Made by a program: the position numbers and the translations under genes. A stretch of DNA of 25,834 nt from positions 1 to 25,834 of the forward strand of contig CAZALP010000005.1 of the NCBI GenBank assembly GCA_964486395.1. Reading direction: 5' to 3'. Shown here piece by piece: positions 7,248-13,882 of this stretch. Within the stretch, counting starts at the first letter, position 1, and each line of letters opens with the position of its first letter. The notes below the pieces were generated by a model that had not been told where the DNA came from, did not search any database, and saw only the letters and a program-made list of their open reading frames with translations. The DNA is from CAYYJV01 sp964486395 (lineage in GTDB: Bacteria; Patescibacteriota; Minisyncoccia; Minisyncoccales; MHMH01).

Positions 7248-7748
7248 ATGGAAAATAAGCCATCACAAAACAAAAGGCCCAGCTGGGATGAATATTTTTT
7301 GGGACTGATAGAACCAATTGGGAGAAGGGCGACTTGTAATAGGGGCCGAAGCGGAGCTGTCATTGTCAGCCCACATCATACTATTTTGGCTACCGGCTAT
7401 GTTGGTTCCCCTCCGGGACAACCGCATTGTGATGATGTTGGCCATCTGATGAGAACGGTCATTGATGAGAAAGGCAATCGGTCTCAACACTGCATTAGAA
7501 CTTTGCACGCTGAAGAAAACGCCATCTTGCAATGCGCCAAAGATGGCGTAAAAATTGAAGGAGCCACACTTTATTGTAAAATGGTTCCTTGTTACAACTG
7601 CGCCATGAGAATTGTCAGAGTAGGCATCAAAAGAGTGGTGGCGCAAAAAAGATATCATGCCGATGAGTTGTCCTTGAAATTATTTAATGACGCCGGGGTG
7701 GAATTGGCAGTCATAGAAAATAAAGCGGAAGAATATAAGAATCAATAG
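7248..7748 (+). CDS. Deoxycytidylate (dCMP) deaminase
   Basis: It converts dCMP to dUMP, the substrate of thymidylate synthase. The 166-residue protein has the cytidine/deoxycytidylate deaminase zinc site: HAE (His87, Glu89) and PCYNC (Cys115, Cys118). The N-terminal half has the NRGRSGAVIV segment and the ATGYVGSPPGQPHCDD loop expected for the dCMP deaminase/ComEB group. It stands just upstream of tmk and thyX, which supports a role in dTMP supply rather than competence. A TAAAAT box (7231-7236) precedes the ATG by 11 nt, so it may have its own promoter. Confidence 0.9.
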   Translation: MENKPSQNKRPSWDEYFLGLIEPIGRRATCNRGRSGAVIVSPHHTILATGYVGSPPGQPHCDDVGHLMRTVIDEKGNRSQHCIRTLHAEENAILQCAKDGVKIEGATLYCKMVPCYNCAMRIVRVGIKRVVAQKRYHADELSLKLFNDAGVELAVIENKAEEYKNQ

Positions 7749-7778
7749 AAAAGTAAGCAGACATTCCTTTTTGTTTTA

Positions 7779-7787
7779 TGGTAAAAT
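7779..7787 (+). promoter_or_regulatory. Extended -10 promoter for tmk
   Basis: TGGTAAAAT (7779-7787) is an extended -10 element; no good -35 is visible. The predicted start is about 7794, leaving a leader of about 9 nt before the tmk ATG and no Shine-Dalgarno. Confidence 0.55.
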
Positions 7788-7802
7788 AACTTTGCCGGTA
7801 TT

Positions 7803-8423
7803 ATGATCAAAAATCCCCATCCCGGAAAATTCATCGTGATTGAGGGTTTGGACGGTTCCGGACAAAGCACTCAAGCAGAACTTTTGAGAGATTTTTTGGC
7901 TGAGAGAGGTCATGACGTTGTTTTAACCAAGGAACCGACAAAGGACTCCGAAGCCGCCAAAAAAATCCACCAAGCTTTGGAGAAAAAAGATACCGGGGTT
8001 GAACCCCGGCATTTACAGGAGCTGTTTGCTCAAGATAGGGGAGAGCATTTAGAAAAATTAATTACTCCGGCCCTAAAAGAGGGGAAGATAGTTATTTCAG
8101 ATCGTTATTTTTTTTCCTCTTTTGCTTATGGAGCGGCTTCGGGGGTTGATTTAGAAAAACTTATTGAATTAAATGAGAGATTTTTATTGCCCGAGCTGAT
8201 TATAGTCTTAAAAGTAAGACCTGAAGTCTGCATGGTAAGAATCGGCAAAAGGGGAGAACCTCAAACTTTTTTTGAAGAAAAAGAAAAACTGGCCAAAGTT
8301 TGGCAGGTCTACGAGGTTTTGCCAAAACGCTTTGAAAATGTTTATATTATAAACGGCGAAAAACCTATAGAGGAGGTTTTTGAAGACATTAAAAATTTAG
8401 TTCATTCAAAATTGAATCTATGA
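7803..8423 (+). CDS. tmk: Thymidylate kinase
   Basis: It phosphorylates dTMP to dTDP in the cytoplasm. The 206-residue protein has the TMPK architecture: P-loop at 15-22, the TKEP segment, AQDRGEH in the lid-proximal region, and the DRYFFSSFAYG motif. The P-loop reads GLDGSGQST, with Gln21 at the position of the usual Walker A lysine. This is a CAA codon, one base from AAA. A perfect 8+1+8 palindrome lies in the part encoding TGVEPRH. Its stop overlaps the upstream candidate ATG of thyX (8420), so tmk and thyX are probably translationally coupled. The identity is secure, while the effect of the Gln is unknown. Confidence 0.93.
   Translation: MIKNPHPGKFIVIEGLDGSGQSTQAELLRDFLAERGHDVVLTKEPTKDSEAAKKIHQALEKKDTGVEPRHLQELFAQDRGEHLEKLITPALKEGKIVISDRYFFSSFAYGAASGVDLEKLIELNERFLLPELIIVLKVRPEVCMVRIGKRGEPQTFFEEKEKLAKVWQVYEVLPKRFENVYIINGEKPIEEVFEDIKNLVHSKLNL
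7993..8009 (+). repeat. Perfect palindrome inside tmk
   Basis: CCGGGGTT (7993-8000), G, AACCCCGG (8002-8009): 8+1+8 inverted repeat. It encodes TGVEPR, just before the conserved LFAQDR segment, in a region that varies among thymidylate kinases. Confidence 0.5.
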
Positions 8424-8437
8424 AGAAGGGAGGAATC

Positions 8438-9148
8438 ATGGTAAAGACAGACGGAATTCCAGAAGTTATTGATAGTTTTGAGGTGGATGGAGTCAAAATA
8501 AGCATTATCACGCCTGCTTTTAAAATTGAAGATAAGGCGGACGGAAAGAAAATACTGAGAAATCTAGAAAAGTACGGGAGAGTTTGCTACAAGAGCGAGG
8601 GGAGAATTACCCCGGAATCGGCTGGTCCCTTTTTGCAAAATGTTATGAAAAGGGGTCATTTCAGCATTATCGAGCATGAGAAGGTTACGGTCAGAGTTAT
8701 TTGCGACCGGGGAGTAACCCATGAATGGGTCCGTCACCGCCTAGCCTCCTATTCCCAAGAATCAACCAGATATTGCAACTACGGGAAATTGGGTTTCCAG
8801 TACATTCATTTATCTTCTTATTCAGTGGGTTCACCGCAATATGAAGAACGCAAACAAGCTATCATCGATGCCACCCGTCATTATTTGAATGAATTGAAAT
8901 TGGGCAGCGCCCCTCAGGAGGCTCGTGGAGTTTTGCCGAATTCTCTTAAGACGGAAATTATTGTTACTCATAATATCCGAGAATGGAGACATTTTTTCTA
9001 CCTTAGATGTGCTACTGGCGCCCACCCCCAAATTAGAGAAATCGCCGTTGTCCTGTTGAGGGAGTTTCAAAAGAAAATTCCCTACCTTTTTGATGATTTC
9101 CAAATTGACGAAGAAAAAATGACGGCGACAACGAACATTATTACATAA
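8438..9148 (+). CDS. thyX: FAD-dependent thymidylate synthase ThyX
   Basis: ThyX methylates dUMP to dTMP using methylenetetrahydrofolate and reduced FAD, replacing ThyA. The diagnostic motif RHR-x7-S is present as RHRLASYSQES (99-109), followed by TRYCNY. GHFSIIEHEKVTV and the C-terminal LRCATGAHPQIREIA segment also fit, and the product is 236 residues. The ATG at 8438 is preferred because GGGAGG lies just before it; an ATG at 8420, overlapping the tmk stop as ATGA, would add six residues. Together with the dCMP deaminase and tmk it forms a dCMP to dUMP to dTMP to dTDP path. A terminator follows within 10 nt of the stop. Confidence 0.95.
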   Translation: MVKTDGIPEVIDSFEVDGVKISIITPAFKIEDKADGKKILRNLEKYGRVCYKSEGRITPESAGPFLQNVMKRGHFSIIEHEKVTVRVICDRGVTHEWVRHRLASYSQESTRYCNYGKLGFQYIHLSSYSVGSPQYEERKQAIIDATRHYLNELKLGSAPQEARGVLPNSLKTEIIVTHNIREWRHFFYLRCATGAHPQIREIAVVLLREFQKKIPYLFDDFQIDEEKMTATTNIIT

Positions 9149-9157
9149 AGTAAAACC

Positions 9158-9184
9158 AAGTTCTCGTTTTCCGAGAACTTTTTT
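9158..9184 (+). terminator. Intrinsic terminator after thyX
   Basis: AAGTTCTCG (9158-9166) and CGAGAACTT (9172-9180) make a 9-bp perfect stem with a 5-nt loop and a run of six T. The T-run directly abuts the extended -10 element of deoC. Confidence 0.88.
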
Positions 9185-9192
9185 GTTATAAT
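9184..9192 (+). promoter_or_regulatory. Extended -10 promoter for deoC, leaderless type
   Basis: TGTTATAAT (9184-9192) is a consensus extended -10. The deoC ATG begins 8 nt after it, so the transcript would have essentially no leader. The usual -35 position falls inside the upstream terminator stem-loop and is not consensus. Confidence 0.75.
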
Positions 9193-9200
9193 ACAGTTGT

Positions 9201-9872
9201 ATGGAAAACATAGCCAAAATTATCGACCATACCAATTTAAGGGCTGACGCCACTCCGGAAGATATTCGGAAAACCTGTCAGGAAGCCAAAACCTACGGAT
9301 TTAGGTCGGTTTGTATCAATCCCAGATGGATAGGATTAGCCAAGGAAGAGCTGAAAGGAACCGATATCAAGATAGTTACCGTGATTGATTGGCCGGTTGG
9401 AGCTTCCAGCACCCAGGCCCGAGTGGGGGAAGCTGAGCAGGCCAAGAAAGACGGAGCGGATGAAATCGATCCCGTAATGGATATTGGGGATTTCAAAGCG
9501 GGCAATTACGAAGAAGTTTTGAAAGACCTCCGAGCTTTAGCTAAGGTTTTACCTACCAAAGTTATCATTGAGACGGGGTATTTGACTGGAGAAGAAATAA
9601 AAAAAGCCGCAGAGCTGGTTAAAGAATCTGGAGCGGTTTGCGTTAAAACCTCCACTGGTCAGCCGCCAAAAGTTGATGTAGAAACCAAGCTGGGTCACGT
9701 AAAAATAATGAGGGAGGCGGTAGGCCCGGACTTTTTAATTAAGGCTGCCGGAGGCATCCATTCGAAAGAAGATGCAGAAAGAATGGTGTCGGCTGGCGCC
9801 AATGTCATTGGAGCTTCAGCCGGAGTGGAGATTGTTACAGGGAAGAAACCAGTGGGAGAAGTTAGCGAATAG
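9201..9872 (+). CDS. deoC: Deoxyribose-phosphate aldolase
   Basis: It reversibly cleaves 2-deoxyribose-5-phosphate to glyceraldehyde-3-phosphate and acetaldehyde, linking deoxynucleoside breakdown to central carbon. The 223-residue TIM barrel shows DHTNLRADAT at the N-terminus, EIDPVMDIG with Asp90 in the proton-relay position, VCVKTSTG with the Schiff-base Lys149, and IKAAGGI with Lys181. All expected catalytic residues are present. It follows the dTMP genes but has its own leaderless-type promoter and is separated by a terminator, so it is not in that operon. gatB starts 12 nt downstream. Confidence 0.95.
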   Translation: MENIAKIIDHTNLRADATPEDIRKTCQEAKTYGFRSVCINPRWIGLAKEELKGTDIKIVTVIDWPVGASSTQARVGEAEQAKKDGADEIDPVMDIGDFKAGNYEEVLKDLRALAKVLPTKVIIETGYLTGEEIKKAAELVKESGAVCVKTSTGQPPKVDVETKLGHVKIMREAVGPDFLIKAAGGIHSKEDAERMVSAGANVIGASAGVEIVTGKKPVGEVSE

Positions 9873-9884
9873 CAATGTAAAAAC

Positions 9885-11309
9885 ATGCAATACAAACCGA
9901 CAATTGGTTTAGAAATCCATGCAGAGTTAAAAACCAAAAGTAAGATGTTCTGCAGCTGCCGCAATGATTCTCTGGAAAGGCACCCCAATGTCAATATTTG
10001 TCCTGTTTGCACAGGCCAGCCGGGTGTGCTCCCGGTAATCAATGAGGATGCAGTCAGGAAAGTGATTAAAACCGGCTTAGCTCTCAACTGCCAGATTTCC
10101 GAAGAGTCAAAATTCGACAGGAAAAACTATTTTTACCCGGATCTTCCCAAAAACTATCAGATTTCCCAATATTACTTCCCCCTTTGTAGAAAGGGATATT
10201 TGGAAATAGGGGGTAAGAAAGTGAGAATTAGGGAAGTGCATCTGGAGGAAGATACGGGCAGGCTGGTTCATCCGGGGGGAGCCGATTACAGCTTGGTAGA
10301 TTTTAACCGGGCCGGGGTTCCCTTAATGGAACTGGCCACTGAGCCCGACTTGAATTCGGCTGATCAGGCTCGAGTTTTTGCCGAGGAGCTTCAATTAATC
10401 TTTCGCTATTTAGGGGTTTCCGATGCTGATATGGAAAAAGGGCAGATGAGAGTCGAAGCTAATATTTCTTTGGGAGGGGGTTCCAAACTGGGCACCAAAG
10501 TAGAAATTAAAAATTTAAATTCTTTTAGGGCCGTAGAAAAGGGGATTGAGTATGAAATTCAGAGGCAGAGAAAGCTTTTACAGTCCGGGGAAAAAGTAAT
10601 CCAGGAAACCAGAGGATGGAATGCCACCAAAAGCGTAACCGTAAGCCAGAGAGAAAAAGAGCAGGCTCATGACTACAGATATTTTCCAGAGCCTGATCTT
10701 CCTCCCCTTAGCTTTACAAAGAAATTTATTGACGAAGCCAGAAAAGAACTTCCCGAGCTTCCCGCGCTTCGGCGGGAAAGGTTTGAAAAGGAATACGGCA
10801 TAGAAGAAAAAGCCATTGAGGTGTTCGTTTGGAATAAAGACTTGGGGGAATATTTCGAAAAGGTAATGTCGGAGCTTGGAGATCGCAAATTGGCTAGATT
10901 GGCTTCCAATTATATGATCAGCGATTTATTGGGCTTGCTTCAGAAAGCTTCCGTAGCGGGGGAGAATTTCAGGATTGTCCCTGAAGACTTTGCTAAGTTC
11001 GTCAAATTGATTGAGAGAGGCGAAATATCCAGTAAGATCGCGAAAGCTGTGTTGACTGAAATGTTTTCCACGGGCAAGGATCCTTCCCAGGTTATAGAAG
11101 AAAAAGGATTGACCCAAATTAAAGACGAAACGCAAATTGAGAACATAATCAAAGAAGTGATTTCCGAGAATCAGAAAGCAGTGAATGATTTTAAAAAAGG
11201 CAAAGAAACGGCTCTTCAGTTTTTGATAGGGCAGGTAATGCAAAGAAGCCGAGGCAGGGCTAATCCTGGAATGGTGCAAAAAAGCTTAAGAAAGTTCCTT
11301 AGGGGTTGA
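9885..11309 (+). CDS. gatB: Aspartyl/glutamyl-tRNA amidotransferase subunit B
   Basis: GatB is the tRNA-binding kinase subunit of GatCAB, which amidates Glu-tRNA-Gln and/or Asp-tRNA-Asn. The 474-residue protein starts with the GLEIHAELKTKSKMFCSC signature and has a zinc site (Cys23, Cys25, Cys39, Cys42). The cradle domain has NYFYPDLPKNYQISQY, VHLEEDTGR, DFNRAGVPLMELATEPD and MRVEANISL. The helical and YqeY-like tail ends with LIGQVMQRSRGRANP. gatA and gatC are not in this window. It lies 12 nt after deoC and may be co-transcribed with it. Its TGA stop is embedded in the -35 box of the next promoter. Confidence 0.97.
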   Translation: MQYKPTIGLEIHAELKTKSKMFCSCRNDSLERHPNVNICPVCTGQPGVLPVINEDAVRKVIKTGLALNCQISEESKFDRKNYFYPDLPKNYQISQYYFPLCRKGYLEIGGKKVRIREVHLEEDTGRLVHPGGADYSLVDFNRAGVPLMELATEPDLNSADQARVFAEELQLIFRYLGVSDADMEKGQMRVEANISLGGGSKLGTKVEIKNLNSFRAVEKGIEYEIQRQRKLLQSGEKVIQETRGWNATKSVTVSQREKEQAHDYRYFPEPDLPPLSFTKKFIDEARKELPELPALRRERFEKEYGIEEKAIEVFVWNKDLGEYFEKVMSELGDRKLARLASNYMISDLLGLLQKASVAGENFRIVPEDFAKFVKLIERGEISSKIAKAVLTEMFSTGKDPSQVIEEKGLTQIKDETQIENIIKEVISENQKAVNDFKKGKETALQFLIGQVMQRSRGRANPGMVQKSLRKFLRG

Positions 11310-11334
11310 CAAAATTGAACATTAGTGATATAAT
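11306..11334 (+). promoter_or_regulatory. Near-perfect consensus promoter of the orphan mini-operon
   Basis: TTGACA (11306-11311), a 17-bp spacer and TATAAT (11329-11334), with an extended TGA before the -10. This is the best sigma70-type promoter in the window. Its -35 overlaps the gatB stop codon. Predicted start is about 11341. Confidence 0.92.
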
Positions 11335-11340
11335 AAGGGT

Positions 11341-11550
11341 GTTGGAAAATGCTCTTATTATTATAATTTCTTCAGTTTTGTCTATGAGATAGAAATTTTC
11401 CTCTTGGCAGGGGAGAAGATGAAAAGGAAATAGGCCATCAGGCTTAGCCAAATCATTCCTTTCATCTTCCTCCTTGCTAATTCTTTGGTTTCGGAAGAGA
11501 GACCAGGGGAACCGTTACTGCGGAAAGCGGGGAGAATTAAAAACTTAATA
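11341..11550 (+). promoter_or_regulatory. Structured leader RNA of unknown class, about 220 nt
   Basis: This stretch between the consensus promoter and the ribosome site of the next small gene has no long ORF but clear structure. GAAGATGAAA (11415-11424) pairs with TTTCATCTTC (11460-11469), extended across a 1-nt bulge by GGAA/TTCC, enclosing a GGC...GCC inner stem. A second hairpin, TGGTTTC/GAGACCA, lies near 11487-11506. A five-codon ORF, ATG-CTC-TTA-TTA-TTA-stop, sits at 11349-11366, 8 nt into the transcript. I do not recognise a known riboswitch, 6S RNA, SRP RNA or RNase P core. It may be a cis-regulatory leader or a separate small RNA. Confidence 0.5.
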
Positions 11551-11560
11551 GGAGGAGAAA

Positions 11561-11722
11561 ATGGATCTCATGTTTCTAATCATGGTGGTTTTTCCCACCG
11601 TAGCAGTTGTTCTAGGCGTTATATACGGTTTAGGACAATACAAATACGTTCCTTTCAAAGCGGCATTTCTCACTATAGCGATCGTTGTAGGGGCCACCAT
11701 ATGCCTAGGATTTAAGGCTTAG
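11561..11722 (+). CDS. Two-helix small membrane protein, 53 aa
   Basis: The product is short and very hydrophobic. Residues about 3-24 (MFLIMVVFPTVAVVLGVIYGL) and about 33-51 form two likely membrane helices joined by the polar turn GQYKYVPFK. There are few charges, and the C-terminus ends GFKA. A strong ribosome site, AGGAGG at about 11550-11555, sits 5 nt before the ATG. It is the first gene behind the consensus promoter and structured leader, and a 62-residue gene follows after 12 nt. No family is recognised. The topology alone would fit a holin-like, transporter-accessory or toxin peptide, with no evidence to choose among them. Confidence 0.7.
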   Translation: MDLMFLIMVVFPTVAVVLGVIYGLGQYKYVPFKAAFLTIAIVVGATICLGFKA

Positions 11723-11734
11723 AAAGGGGGAAAA

Positions 11735-11923
11735 ATGGATTACCTAACAGCTGAAAAGGCAATGAGAGACGGGAAACTCGTAATCGTTCAGGATGGTTCG
11801 CAAGTTTTGATGGGAAAACTTGTCGGTCAAAGCGGTCACTTTTTTACCTTAGAGACTGCCTCGGGACGGCGAGTGCCCGATCTTATTGCCGAAAAGATTT
11901 CGGCGACCAACCGGAATTATTAA
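11735..11923 (+). CDS. Small soluble protein, 62 aa, possible beta-barrel
   Basis: The protein has no membrane segment or cysteines. After a short N-terminal helix (LTAEKAMRDG), residues 14-50 alternate hydrophobic and polar positions with glycine turns (LVIVQDGSQVLMGKLVGQ, then HFFTLETASGRRV). This pattern is compatible with a small SH3- or Sm-like barrel, but that is inference. The ATG is preceded by AAGGGGGA. It is the second gene of the two-gene unit, 12 nt after the small membrane protein, and is closed by a strong terminator. No family is recognised. Confidence 0.7.
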   Translation: MDYLTAEKAMRDGKLVIVQDGSQVLMGKLVGQSGHFFTLETASGRRVPDLIAEKISATNRNY

Positions 11924-11933
11924 TCTCAATCAA

Positions 11934-11970
11934 GGCCGGTGCGGCAAAGCTGCATCGGCCAACTTATTTT
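11934..11970. terminator. Terminator between convergent transcription units
   Basis: GGCCGGTGCGGC (11934-11945) pairs with GCTGCATCGGCC (11949-11960), a 12-bp stem with two G-U pairs and an AAA loop. ACTTATTTT follows on the + strand. It ends the orphan mini-operon and overlaps the 3' end of miaA on the other strand. Confidence 0.85.
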
Positions 11971-12818
11971 AGAAAACTTTTTGTCAACTTCTCAGCCTCT
12001 TTATAATTTCGGATCCAACGGATTCTCTTGTCTTTTTTAAACCAGGTCATTTGTCGTTTGCTATATTGAATCGTATGTTGGATAATTAGCTCTTTAGCAT
12101 TTGGAGAGGACCATTCCTGGTAGCCAATAGTTTGTAGAGGTGGAACCCAGCCATATTTTTTTATTAGTTTTTTTGCTTCTTTTTCCAGACCCATTTTTAT
12201 CATTTTTTCTACTCTTTTTTTAATTCTTTTTTGAAGTTCTTTCTTTGGCAACTTTATGCCAATCATTAAAACTGGATAGGGGAGAGGAGATTTTTTAAAA
12301 GCCGGAATGGGCTGTTTTGTTTTTTTAACAATTTCTATAGCTCGGATTAATCGCCGAGGGTTTTTCTTTTCGATGGTTTTGGCTCTTTGAGGGTCGAGTT
12401 TTTTAAGAATCCCATACAACTCTGCGGCTGTCTTTTTTTCCAATTTTTTCCTTAGTTTCCAATCAGGAGGCACCCGGGGGATAACGATGCCGTCAACCAC
12501 CGCTTGAATGTAAAAGCCGGTACCTCCACAGAGGATAGGTATTTTATTCTTTTTTAAAATCTTATTTATAGCCTCTTTCGCCAATTTTTGATAGTTCACG
12601 ATCGTGAACTTTCTATTTGGCGAGATAATGTCTAAAAGATAATGGGGAATGCCTTGCCTTTCCCTTTTAGTTATTTTTCCCGTTCCGATATCCATTCCCT
12701 TGTATATCTGGCGGGAATCGGCAGAAACCACCTCGCCGCCGAATTCTTTGGCAATTTTAACAGCCAGCTCCGATTTGCCTGAAGCAGTCTGACCTAAAAC
12801 TACGATTATTTTTTTCAT
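11964..12818 (-). CDS. miaA: tRNA dimethylallyltransferase
   Basis: MiaA transfers a dimethylallyl group from DMAPP to N6 of A37 in tRNAs that read UNN codons. The 284-residue protein has the P-loop GQTASGKS (9-16), SADSRQIYKGMDIGTGK, the ISPNRKFTIVNY segment, CGGTGFYIQA, and the tRNA-binding tail with QTIGYQE and YSKRQMTWFKKD. The ATG at 12818 gives the canonical N-terminus, with a TATATT box 6 nt upstream and no Shine-Dalgarno. It lies downstream of miaB on the same strand, across a 13-bp hairpin. MiaB uses the i6A product, so the pair encodes successive steps. Confidence 0.96.
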   Translation of the reverse strand: MKKIIVVLGQTASGKSELAVKIAKEFGGEVVSADSRQIYKGMDIGTGKITKRERQGIPHYLLDIISPNRKFTIVNYQKLAKEAINKILKKNKIPILCGGTGFYIQAVVDGIVIPRVPPDWKLRKKLEKKTAAELYGILKKLDPQRAKTIEKKNPRRLIRAIEIVKKTKQPIPAFKKSPLPYPVLMIGIKLPKKELQKRIKKRVEKMIKMGLEKEAKKLIKKYGWVPPLQTIGYQEWSSPNAKELIIQHTIQYSKRQMTWFKKDKRIRWIRNYKEAEKLTKSFLK

Positions 12819-12834
12819 AAAATAAATATAGTTT

Positions 12835-12866
12835 CCACTTAACTCAGCGATTACTGAGTTAAGTGG
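12835..12866 (-). repeat. Perfect hairpin between miaB and miaA
   Basis: CCACTTAACTCAG (12835-12847) and CTGAGTTAAGTGG (12854-12866) form a 13-bp stem with a 6-nt loop. It overlaps the miaB stop codon (12859-12861). On the - strand it is followed by AAACTATATT rather than a T-run, so full termination is doubtful. It may be an RNA-processing or stability element. Confidence 0.6.
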
Positions 12867-13875
12867 GAGGTTTGTTATTGAGAATTTCTCTTAAGATTTT
12901 TTCTCTCCGTTTTTTTTCTTTAAGGGGAACCGTATCTTTTAATTGAGAGGCAGGGGTGCCAGGCCTTGGAGAATATTTGGCAATGTAGGCCATATTGAAC
13001 TTTATTTCTTTGAATAGTTTTACCGTATTTTCAAATTGTTTTTCAGTTTCTCCGGGAAAACCGACAATGACATCAGTAGATAGATTGACGTCGGGGATTC
13101 TTTTTCTGATTTTTTTCACTAAATTTTTATACTGTTTGGCAGTATAATTTCTATTCATTTTTTTCAAAATTTGGTCATCTCCGGATTGAACCGGCAAATG
13201 GATGAATTTAGCTATTTTTGGAGAACCGGCTATTGTTTCAATCAGTTCATTCGTGAAGTTTTTGGGGTGGGGCGAGGTGAATCTAATGCGAAATTTGCCC
13301 GGCAATTGAGAAACCTGTTTTAGAAGTTTGGCAAAGTTTACCGAGGGGTCGGCCGGAGACTGATAATCATTGACGTTTTGTCCCAATAGCCATAATTCTT
13401 CGGAACCTTGTTTTATCGTATTTTTGGCCTCTCTTAAAATTTCCTTGTGGTCGCGACAAACCAGCTTCCCCCTTGTTTGCGGGACTACGCAGTAGGTACA
13501 AAGATTATTGCAGCCGTAAGAAATAGGTATAAGATTTGATTTGATAAGGTGTGATTTGACGCGTGAAAAAAACCATGATTTTCTTCGCACGTCATTGAAT
13601 ATTTTTCTAAATTTTTTCTCATCTTTTTTCAAAATACAACCGGTTAAAATAGTTTTGAGTTTTGGATTTTGAGTTTTGAGTTTTGAGAATTTTTGGCTTA
13701 AGCCAAAAATTCTATCTACCGCCGATTGTCTAACTGAACACATATTAACTACAATTAAATTAGCCTTATCAATACTTGAAGCTGGCTGATAGCCTTTTTT
13801 TTCTAAGGCAGCAGCAATTCTTTCTGAATCTGCTTTATTCATTTGGCAACCGTAGGTGATGATGTGGTATTTCAT
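12859..13875 (-). CDS. miaB: tRNA-2-methylthio-N6-dimethylallyladenosine synthase, compact
   Basis: This radical SAM methylthiotransferase converts i6A37 to ms2i6A37 in tRNA. The N-terminal cluster cysteines are Cys10 (YGCQMN), Cys46 (NMCSV) and Cys80 (TGC). The radical SAM CxxxCxxC is at Cys122, Cys126 and Cys129 (GCNNLCTYCVVPQTRG). Later markers are LLGQNVNDY, RIRFTSPHP, HLPVQSGD and DVIVGFPGETEKQFE. The 338-residue protein ends soon after YSPRPGTPA, so the C-terminal TRAM RNA-binding domain is missing, and the linker between Cys80 and the SAM motif is short. The ATG at 13875 is preferred: a longer in-frame start would run through the promoter. Heptanucleotide repeats and a 28-bp palindrome lie within codons for residues about 55-76. 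Confidence 0.93.
   Translation of the reverse strand: MKYHIITYGCQMNKADSERIAAALEKKGYQPASSIDKANLIVVNMCSVRQSAVDRIFGLSQKFSKLKTQNPKLKTILTGCILKKDEKKFRKIFNDVRRKSWFFSRVKSHLIKSNLIPISYGCNNLCTYCVVPQTRGKLVCRDHKEILREAKNTIKQGSEELWLLGQNVNDYQSPADPSVNFAKLLKQVSQLPGKFRIRFTSPHPKNFTNELIETIAGSPKIAKFIHLPVQSGDDQILKKMNRNYTAKQYKNLVKKIRKRIPDVNLSTDVIVGFPGETEKQFENTVKLFKEIKFNMAYIAKYSPRPGTPASQLKDTVPLKEKKRREKILREILNNKPPT
13652..13686 (-). repeat. Heptanucleotide tandem repeat in miaB
   Basis: Five 7-bp units occupy 13652-13686 on the + strand: GTTTTGA, GTTTTGG, ATTTTGA, GTTTTGA, GTTTTGA. The unit is not a multiple of three, so gain or loss of one would shift the miaB frame. The region encodes the variable LKTQNPKLKT segment before the TGC cluster cysteine. 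Confidence 0.75.
13686..13713. repeat. 28-bp perfect palindrome in miaB
   Basis: AGAATTTTTGGCTT (13686-13699) is followed directly by its exact reverse complement AAGCCAAAAATTCT (13700-13713), with no loop. It directly abuts the heptanucleotide repeat array. Confidence 0.8.
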
Positions 13876-13882
13876 ATCCCTT

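Noticed and set aside
10757..10777. TTCCCGC/GCGGGAA hairpin in gatB as an inserted element
   Set aside because: It encodes the family-typical LPALRRERF segment with no length change.
11341..11550. 6S, SRP, tmRNA or RNase P RNA
   Set aside because: None of the recognisable core motifs (SRP GGAAG/AGCAGCC loop, RNase P GAGGAAAGTCC core, tmRNA Ala acceptor) could be found; left as an unclassified leader.
11485..11715. 76-residue ORF rich in Arg and Ser
   Set aside because: It overlaps the small membrane-protein gene in another frame, has no ribosome site, and runs through the leader; the 11561 frame has a strong Shine-Dalgarno and sensible hydrophobicity.
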